From contig JBOGDQ010000048.1 of the NCBI GenBank assembly GCA_050742975.1, positions 1-24,132 of the forward strand: a stretch of 24,132 bases of DNA, written 5' to 3'. The stretch comes from JBDTGE01 sp050742975. GTDB taxonomy: Bacteria; Actinomycetota; Actinomycetes; Mycobacteriales; Jatrophihabitantaceae. The translations under genes were made by a program, and so were the position numbers. The notes beneath the pieces are model-generated. The model was not told the origin of the DNA, ran no database searches, and saw only the letters and a list, made by a program, of their open reading frames with translations. Shown here piece by piece: positions 10,403 through 15,499 of the stretch (the stretch's first letter is position 1; each line of letters opens with the position of its first letter).

Positions 10403-10762
10403 ATGAACACTCGAAATAGTCGTGGGCGATATGGCTTACTCCCACCCGAAAGATGGATGTTAAAACGATACGGCCCGAACGCGCCTGACCGTAAACGTCG
10501 CAACAGCCCGGCTTGGGAGAGAGCGTTGACGCAACATGGAGAGGTCGGACTAGCGTTGACGTTCGTTGGAGCAATAGATGGCTTGGCGGGAGTGACATTT
10601 ATTGTCTGCGGAATTGTGATCCTTTTTGCTCAGAATCAACCGTCAATTGGCGCGGTCGCAGGCACGCTTATGATTATTGGTGTCGCGTTTGCGCTCTTGA
10701 CTTTCGTGCGAGGAATACAAATCCTGCGCGCTAAACCCGGTGACCACCTAGCTTTGGACTAA
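10403..10762 (+). CDS. Small two-helix membrane protein, candidate immunity protein for the RHS tip
   Basis: 119 aa, beginning with ATG 10403, 28 bp after the RHS stop; an AAAGG at 10386-10390 is a modest ribosome site about 12 nt upstream. The first 45 residues are basic and polar. Two hydrophobic helices follow: about residues 48-76 (including VTFIVCGIVILFA) and 82-103 (AGTLMIIGVAFALLTF). I do not recognise a family. Polymorphic toxin genes are usually followed directly by their immunity gene, and a membrane immunity protein would suit a hydrophobic, possibly membrane-active tip; both points are inference from position and topology. Base composition falls to roughly 50% GC here, well below the flanking RHS core, which fits an exchangeable tip/immunity cassette. 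It could also be an unrelated hypothetical protein. Confidence 0.65.
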   Translation: MNTRNSRGRYGLLPPERWMLKRYGPNAPDRKRRNSPAWERALTQHGEVGLALTFVGAIDGLAGVTFIVCGIVILFAQNQPSIGAVAGTLMIIGVAFALLTFVRGIQILRAKPGDHLALD

Positions 10763-10764
10763 CT

Positions 10765-10974
10765 CTGCCCTTCATCGGCGGCGCGGTAGGAATGGCCGAC
10801 TATGCCCTCTCCGGCGGTGACCACACAGCAGGTGGGTATGCGTCTAGCTTCACCGAAGGCGGCCTAGTGGGAACGGGGGCGCTCATATGCGCTGCAGGTG
10901 GATGTGGACCGGTGGCTGTGGCAGGCGCAGTCGAAGCGGCAGGTCGCTGCGATCGTCCATACGAATGCACCTAA
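10765..10974 (+). pseudogene. Orphan RHS-tip-like remnant
   Basis: An open stretch begins immediately after the small membrane gene and ends at TAA 10972-10974. From ATG 10792 it would give 60 aa. It is Gly/Ala-rich with YALSGGDHTAGGYASSF and a second patch, GALICAAGGCGPVAVAGAVE. This resembles the hydrophobic pre-toxin segments that follow RHS cores in Actinobacteria, as does the end of the neighbouring RHS protein. There is no convincing ribosome site and no core in front of it. I read it as the tail of a displaced tip module, as often left downstream of RHS genes when tips are swapped. It could instead be a short standalone protein. Confidence 0.45.
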
Positions 10975-10999
10975 TCAAATCCAGCTGACAGGGACCTAC

Positions 11000-11366
11000 G
11001 GCGCCTCCTGATGGCCGCTGCGTGGGGTCCGCTCTGGGCGTGATGCGCGTTGAGCGGCAGGATTTGCTGCGTGCGCGACACCGAGTTATACCGCCATCTG
11101 CTGGGATTGGTGAGCCCGTGGGAGGTGGGTCGGGACATGATCATCGAGGCGGAAAAGACGCTCAAACGCCACCAGGCCGGGCTGCTGTCCTACTTCAAGC
11201 ACCGCATCACCAACGCCGACGGACTGAACTCCCGCATCCAAGCGATCCGGGTCTCAGCCCGCGGCTACCGCAACCGAAAGCACTTCAAGACCGCGATCTA
11301 CTTCCACCTCGGCGGAGTACAGCTCTACCCGGCAACCCCCTAACCCACGGAAATCCCGGAAGCGCC
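11000..11366 (+). mobile_element. Remnant of an ISL3-family insertion sequence, internally deleted
   Basis: The stretch carries the fused start and end of an ISL3-type transposase gene. Its outer ends, GGCGCCTCC at 11000 and the complement of GGAAGCGCC at 11358-11366, form an imperfect inverted pair. A full ISL3 element is about 1.3-1.5 kb, so most of the middle is missing. I see no target duplication. The exact left boundary is uncertain. Confidence 0.5.
11071..11343 (+). pseudogene. Internally deleted ISL3-family transposase
   Basis: From GTG 11071 the frame reads RDTELYRHLLGLVSPWEV, the usual N-terminus of an ISL3 transposase. After only about 20 residues it jumps to the extreme C-terminus: LLSYFKHRITNADGLNSRIQ, then GYRNRKHFKTAIYFHLGG. 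Only about 90 codons remain of the usual 400-430, and the catalytic DDE core and zinc-binding region are missing. The fusion is in frame to TAA 11341-11343, so a short peptide could be made, but it cannot be a transposase. It sits between the RHS locus and the resolution site of the Tn3 element. Confidence 0.78.
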
Positions 11367-11392
11367 GAAATTTCAAAGGGCACCGACGCCGA

Positions 11393-11523
11393 CGTCTGTG
11401 TCTTCTAAAACGAAGGATTGTGAGACGGTCGGCTCAGATCCCGATTCCGGCCCGCTCGGCGTCCACAAGACGTCTCACAACCCGGCGTGGGCACTCGACC
11501 TTCTGAGATGAATTATGAGACGA
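11393..11523 (+). promoter_or_regulatory. Putative res site (resolvase binding region) upstream of tnpR
   Basis: Repeated half-sites resembling TTGTGAGACG occur in both orientations: TTGTGAGACGG at 11418-11428, CGTCTCACAA (inverted) at 11471-11480, TTCTGAGATGA at 11501-11511 and TTATGAGACGA at 11513-11523. A weaker inverted copy, CGTCTGTG, starts at 11393. The pair 11393-11428 surrounds a TA-containing AT-rich centre (TTCTAAAA) and could be crossover subsite I. Tn3-type res sites have three such subsites next to tnpR and usually overlap its promoter, so autorepression is expected. Subsite assignment is inference. Confidence 0.6.
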
Positions 11524-11531
11524 TTTCGCTT

Positions 11532-12119
11532 ATGCCCAAGCCGAGATCGTCGAGCACAGTCGGGTACGCGCGCGTTTCGTCGCTTCCACAAGACACCCGC
11601 CTGCAACGTGACGCTCTCGCCGAGGTCGAATGCGTCCGCGTCTTCGAGGACAAGATCTCCAGCCGCGCCAAGGACAGGCCCGGGCTGATCGCCGCCGTGG
11701 ACTACCTGCGGGCCGGGGACACGCTGTGCGTGTGGAAGCTCGACCGTCTGGGTCGCTCGGTCAAGGAGGTACTCACCCTCGCCGACGACCTGCACGAGCG
11801 CGAGATCGGGCTGCGCATCCTCACCGGCCGCCTCGCCGGCACCTACACCCCGTCCGGCGAGGGCAAGTTCTTCTTCACGATGATGGCCGCCTTCGCCGAA
11901 CTGGAGCGAGACATGCTGCGCGAACGCACGATGGCCGGCCTCGCCGCCGCCCGCGCACAGGGCCGGGTCGGCGGCCGCCCGGTCGTCATGGACGCCGACA
12001 AGCTCGCCGCCGCTGCGTCCCGCCGCGCCAACGGTGAAAGCCCAACCCAGATCGCCAAAGCCCTCGGCGTCTCCCGCGCCAGCGTCTACCGCCACCTCGC
12101 CGCCGTCCCGTCAGACTGA
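11532..12119 (+). CDS. tnpR: Serine recombinase, transposon resolvase TnpR
   Basis: 195 aa. It resolves the cointegrate made during replicative transposition by recombining two res sites. I chose ATG 11532 because it leaves nine residues before GYARVS, near the usual resolvase N-terminus; upstream starts at 11487 and 11508 would run through the res half-sites. The nucleophilic serine is in GYARVSS, and the conserved arginine motif KLDRLGRS is present. The catalytic domain continues through FTMMAAFAELERDMLRERT and the arm region GRVGGRPV. A C-terminal helix-turn-helix follows (TQIAKALGVSRASVYRHLA). The gene lies next to its res-like region and 21 bp from the right inverted repeat. It appears intact. 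Confidence 0.95.
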   Translation: MPKPRSSSTVGYARVSSLPQDTRLQRDALAEVECVRVFEDKISSRAKDRPGLIAAVDYLRAGDTLCVWKLDRLGRSVKEVLTLADDLHEREIGLRILTGRLAGTYTPSGEGKFFFTMMAAFAELERDMLRERTMAGLAAARAQGRVGGRPVVMDADKLAAAASRRANGESPTQIAKALGVSRASVYRHLAAVPSD

Positions 12120-12140
12120 CGCCCCGGCGCCCCCCAGTGG

Positions 12141-12178
12141 CTTAGCGGGACTTTTCGTTCCGTTGTTCCTCAAGGGCC
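12141..12178 (-). repeat. Right terminal inverted repeat (IRR), 38 bp
   Basis: Read inward on the minus strand it begins GGCCCTTGAGGAAC and ends GTCCCGCTAAG. The inner TAAG is characteristic of Tn3-family ends. It matches the left repeat at 34 of 38 positions. Confidence 0.92.
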
Positions 12179-12184
12179 GGGCTC
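12179..12184. repeat. Target-site duplication, right copy (GGGCTC)
   Basis: The hexamer follows the right inverted repeat and matches 224-229. Joining base 229 to base 12185 recreates an uninterrupted nrfD reading frame, the strongest evidence that these are the insertion boundaries. Confidence 0.8.
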
Positions 12185-12559
12185 GCCCTGATCGGCTCGC
12201 CATGCCCCCAGGCCGGTCCGGCACGTCGTGCCGCTGCCTGCAGAGCGGCGCTGGAACTGATCGCGAGCACCGCGATGGAGAAGCAGTCCGGCCTGGCCGG
12301 CGAGACGTTCAAGGACGGCAAGGCCGGCATCCTGCTGCGAACGGCGAAGGCGCTGACCGGCGTCGGCGCGGTGGGTGCAGTCACCGCGGCCCGGCGCAGC
12401 CGACTGGGCGCCGCGGTGTCCGGGGCCGCGCTGCTGGCCGGATCGGCCCTCACCCGCTTCGGCATCTTCGAAGCCGGTCGAGCCTCCACCCGCGACCCGA
12501 AATACACCGTCGTCCCGCAGCGCGAACGCCTCACCGCGGAGCAGGCTGCCCCCTCGTAA
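12179..12559 (+). pseudogene. nrfD: NrfD-like membrane anchor, 3' portion
   Basis: This is the continuation of the gene cut at base 229. From 12185, in the same frame, it reads QAGPARR, then a polar helix with ELIASTAMEKQSGL, a hydrophobic segment and the conserved tail SALTRFGIFEAGRAS followed by DPKYTVVPQRER, which I recognise as the typical C-terminus of actinobacterial NrfD proteins. It ends at TAA 12557-12559. An internal ATG at 12275 opens about 94 codons, but there is no reason to think this fragment is expressed. Before insertion the protein would have continued directly from the window's first 76 codons. Confidence 0.85.
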
Positions 12560-12585
12560 GGGACAACGACGGTCCGTAGCAACGT

Positions 12586-12729
12586 TCAGTCCTTGGGCGC
12601 GTCGGTCACTGAATCGCCCCTCTCGTCTCGGCGATCATCCTCACGCTGCGCGTCGCCGGCCGGGTCGGTCGATTCCTTGCCGTGCTCCGTGATCTCTTCG
12701 ATGACCTCGTTCTCGTCGCTGGTGCTCAT
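12586..12729 (-). CDS. Small acidic hypothetical protein (47 aa)
   Basis: On the minus strand a GAGGAGAGG Shine-Dalgarno-like run lies just before ATG (12729-12727), and the frame runs to TGA at 12588-12586. The peptide begins MSTSDENEVIEEITEHGKE and is strongly hydrophilic, with many Asp and Glu residues and no hydrophobic segment. I do not recognise a family. It lies between the 3' end of nrfD (convergent, 26 bp) and the DUF1206 gene (divergent, about 154 bp). The good ribosome site and clean coding composition support a real gene. Confidence 0.6.
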   Translation of the reverse strand: MSTSDENEVIEEITEHGKESTDPAGDAQREDDRRDERGDSVTDAPKD

Positions 12730-12883
12730 GGCCTCTCCTCACTCTCGCGGCGCGATACCGCTCATAGGTCTACCCGCGGGACACCCTGTTCAGTCGCCGC
12801 CGGCTGAGCCGGCCTCGGCGGCTGGTTCGGTCGCCGGGAGGCGAGCACGTTTCGGTGGGGCCGACGGGCGGGTAGGCGTCATC

Positions 12884-13822
12884 GTGGTCAGCGCAACGTC
12901 CCACGACGCGACGGGCCGGCGTGGCAGCGGTTCGACGGCGCGCGGCAGGCTGGCACCCTCACCCGTTCGCCGCGACGGCAGCGTGCGCCGATGGGCCCGT
13001 GCGGTGGCCGGCAATCGCTGGGCCGAAGTCGCCGTCCGGGTCGGGTTGGCGGCGCGGGGCGTGGTGTACCTGCTGCTCGCCTACCTGGTGGCCAGGGTTG
13101 CGCTCGGCGCGCTGAGTTCCTCGTCGATGTCCAAGCCGGCGAGCGGGCCGGGCGTCGCGCAGGCAGTCGCGTCGCAGAGTGGGGGCACGCCGGTGCTGGT
13201 CATCCTGGCCGTCGGGCTGCTGCTGTACGCCCTGTTCAGCGTCCTGGACGCGGTGCTGCACCACGACGACGAGACGCCACTGGCCAAGCGATGGGGTGAC
13301 CGCGCACTGTCGGCGTGGGGTTTCGTGGTGTACGGAGCGTTCAGCGGCTACTGCTTCGCCACTGCGTCGTCGAGCAGCGGGGGCTCGCAGACCTCCGCTC
13401 AGGCCGACCGGCAGCACGCGGAGTGGGCCGCGGCCGTTCTGCGGTGGCCCGGCGGTTGGATCTGGCTCGGCGAGCTCGGGACGATCCTGGTGATCATCGC
13501 CGCCTTTCTGGTCTCTCGCGCTGCCCGCCGCAGCTTCCGGCCCCGGCTGGACCGCGGCGCCATGGCCCGTCCGACCTGGGAGGTGACGATGGTGTTCGGC
13601 ACCCTCGGATATCTCGGCCGCGCCGGCCTGTTCGCGCTCGTCGGCTGGTTCGTCCTCCACGCGGCGATCGAGAACGACCCGGAGCAGGGCCAGGGCGTCG
13701 ACGGCGCCGTACGGCTGTTCGCCGCGACTACATCCGGCGGCTACCTGCTGTGGGCATTGGCAGTCGCACTCGGCGTCTACGGGCTGTACATGTTCGTGGA
13801 ATCCCGTTACCGCCACGTGTGA
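12884..13822 (+). CDS. DUF1206 family integral membrane protein
   Basis: 312 aa from GTG 12884, chosen because GGTAGG lies 7 nt upstream and because longer frames would run through the divergent small ORF. After about 35 polar residues come three pairs of membrane helices, the DUF1206 three-repeat architecture. Landmarks are VRVGLAARGVVYLLLAYLVA in repeat 1, SAWGFVVYGAFSGYCFA in repeat 2 and GYLGRAGLFALVGWFVLHAA in repeat 3, ending with GVYGLYMFVESRYR. The biochemical role of this family is unknown. Its stop overlaps the start of the MFS gene by one base, implying translational coupling. Confidence 0.85.
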   Translation: MVSATSHDATGRRGSGSTARGRLAPSPVRRDGSVRRWARAVAGNRWAEVAVRVGLAARGVVYLLLAYLVARVALGALSSSSMSKPASGPGVAQAVASQSGGTPVLVILAVGLLLYALFSVLDAVLHHDDETPLAKRWGDRALSAWGFVVYGAFSGYCFATASSSSGGSQTSAQADRQHAEWAAAVLRWPGGWIWLGELGTILVIIAAFLVSRAARRSFRPRLDRGAMARPTWEVTMVFGTLGYLGRAGLFALVGWFVLHAAIENDPEQGQGVDGAVRLFAATTSGGYLLWALAVALGVYGLYMFVESRYRHV

Positions 13823-15315
13823 TGCGCACCCCGGTCCGCGCCCTGGCGCACACCGCGACGGCGCGGCTGGACCGGCTCGTCGGTGGGCCGGCCCGCCGGC
13901 ACGTGGTCGTCGTCCTGGCCTGCGTGTTGGCCCTGGACAGCGCGGACAAGGCGACCGTGGGCGCGAACGCGACGCAGCTGCAAGCCGGCCTGTCCATCAG
14001 CAAGACGGACATCGGCCTGCTTCTGACCGTCACCGGCCTGGTCGGGGCCGCGGCGACGATTCCGGCCGGGATCTTCGTCGACCGGATGCGGCGCACCCGG
14101 CTGCTCGCGGCCGCAGTCCTGTGCTGGGCCGTGGCGATGGCACTGTCGGCGCTGGCCACCGGGTTCGTGTTCCTGCTGCTGGCCCGCGTCGGGCTCGGAG
14201 TGGTGACCGCGCTGGCCGGTCCCGCCATCGCATCGCTCATCGGCGACTACTTCCCCGAACGCGAGCGGGGCAAGATCTACGGCTACGTGCTTTCCGGCGA
14301 ACTGATCGGCGCCGGCTTCGGATTCGTCGTGGCCGGGGAGCTGGCCAACCTTTCCTGGCGGGCGCCGTTCCTCGCCCTGGCCATCCCGAGCGCGGGTGTC
14401 TGGTGGCTGGTGCACCGCCTGCCCGAACCAGCACGCGGCGGACCGAGCCGGATGCCCGCCGGCGCAACACAGATCCGCGCCGGAGACGCGATCGCAACCG
14501 GCGACTGCGCCGCGTACTCCTCGGGCCGACCAGAGAGCGGAACTGCGACGGATGACAACCGGGCGCACGAGTTGGCACGCAGCCAGGCGATCGAGCCGCG
14601 GCGCGAGGCGGTGCTCGCGAGCGATCCCGAACGGATGCCGCTGATCGAAGCGGTCCGCTACGTGCTACGTGTACGGACGAACGTGGTCCTCATCGTGGCC
14701 TCCGCGCTCGGCTACTTCTTCTTCTCCGGGCTGCGTGGATTCGCGGTCGAGTTCGCCAAACAGCACTACGGCGTGTCCCAGAGCGTGGCGACGTCCCTGA
14801 CATTGGTTCTCGGCATCGGCGCGCTCATCGGGGTGCTGTCCGGCGGGCGGCTGGCCGATCGGCTGCTGCGACACGGGCGGCTCACGGGGCGGGTCGAGGT
14901 CCCGGGCGCTGCCGTCCTGGTCGCCGCCCTGCTGTTCATCCCCGCGCTGGTGACCAGTTCGATCTGGATTGCGGTACCGCTGCTGACCGCAGCCACCCTG
15001 TTCCTCGGCGCGGCGAACCCGCCGCTGGACGCCGCCCGACTGGACATCATCCACCCGCGCATGTGGGGACGGGCGGAAGCCGTCCGCACCGTCCTGCGCA
15101 ACTGCGCCGACGCGCTCGCCCCGGTCCTGTTCGGCTTCCTGTCCGGCACCGTGTTCGGTGCCAGCCGCGGACTCGAGTACACCTTCCTGCTGTCACTGAT
15201 CACGCTGTTCGCCGCTGCCGTCATCGTGCTCACGATCGGACGACGAACCTATCCCCGCGACGTCGCCGCCGCCGCGCACTCGCTGCAGTACACCGGCGCG
15301 CGAACGGTGCAGTAG
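13822..15315 (+). CDS. Major facilitator superfamily transporter
   Basis: 497 aa, ATG 13822 in a TGATG overlap with the preceding gene. It has the two six-helix halves of an MFS permease. The first half has GIFVDRMRRTRLL, an MFS motif-A-like loop between helices 2 and 3, and then ARVGLGVVTALAGPAIASLI. A long hydrophilic central loop of about 70 residues (roughly 205-275) follows. The second half has GGRLADRLLRHGRL, the matching loop. The early DSADKATVGAN segment and overall layout resemble sugar-phosphate/spinster-like MFS members, but the substrate cannot be read from the sequence. It probably forms an operon with the DUF1206 gene. Confidence 0.88.
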   Translation: MRTPVRALAHTATARLDRLVGGPARRHVVVVLACVLALDSADKATVGANATQLQAGLSISKTDIGLLLTVTGLVGAAATIPAGIFVDRMRRTRLLAAAVLCWAVAMALSALATGFVFLLLARVGLGVVTALAGPAIASLIGDYFPERERGKIYGYVLSGELIGAGFGFVVAGELANLSWRAPFLALAIPSAGVWWLVHRLPEPARGGPSRMPAGATQIRAGDAIATGDCAAYSSGRPESGTATDDNRAHELARSQAIEPRREAVLASDPERMPLIEAVRYVLRVRTNVVLIVASALGYFFFSGLRGFAVEFAKQHYGVSQSVATSLTLVLGIGALIGVLSGGRLADRLLRHGRLTGRVEVPGAAVLVAALLFIPALVTSSIWIAVPLLTAATLFLGAANPPLDAARLDIIHPRMWGRAEAVRTVLRNCADALAPVLFGFLSGTVFGASRGLEYTFLLSLITLFAAAVIVLTIGRRTYPRDVAAAAHSLQYTGARTVQ

Positions 15316-15326
15316 TGGTGGAGCTC

Positions 15327-15360
15327 GCGGTTGCTGTTCTGGCTGGCGGTGCGCAACCGC
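15327..15360 (+). terminator. Possible terminator hairpin after the MFS gene
   Basis: GCGGTTGC at 15327-15334 pairs perfectly with GCAACCGC at 15353-15360 across an 18-nt loop, starting 12 bp after the MFS stop. There is no T-run, as is common for terminators in high-GC actinobacteria, so the assignment is tentative. Confidence 0.35.
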
Positions 15361-15388
15361 TCGAACGCGTCCTGTCAGAGGAGACAAA

Positions 15389-15405
15389 CTATCGCGTTGC
15401 GATAG
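15389..15405. promoter_or_regulatory. Perfect 17-bp dyad, candidate operator upstream of the dehydrogenase operon
   Basis: CTATCGC-GTT-GCGATAG is a perfect 7-bp inverted repeat with a 3-nt spacer in a locally AT-richer stretch. It lies about 95 bp upstream of the dehydrogenase start. Its shape suits a dimeric repressor of TetR- or GntR-like type. No regulator gene lies next to it, so the binding protein is unknown. Confidence 0.5.
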
Positions 15406-15499
15406 AGATTCACCAAACCGGGTAGGCGCTTGATGACGGGCTGTGCCGAGGCGAACAGCGTCCTGGCGGGTATGGCCGCTTTCCGGTCGGGGAGATCGC

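Larger units (their letters stand above)
230..12178 (+). mobile_element. Tn3-family unit transposon (11,949 bp) carrying an RHS polymorphic-toxin locus
   Basis: The element is bounded by 38-bp terminal inverted repeats that match at 34 of 38 positions and by a GGGCTC duplication. It encodes a Tn3-type DDE transposase at the left end and a serine resolvase with an upstream res-like region at the right end, which is the diagnostic pair for replicative cointegrate transposition and resolution. Between them lie the passenger genes: a giant RHS protein, a small membrane protein, an RHS-tip remnant and an ISL3-type remnant. All are on the plus strand. The element interrupts an NrfD-like gene, and excising it with one duplication copy restores that frame. 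The tnpA frameshift suggests this copy may now need transposase supplied in trans. Confidence 0.93.
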
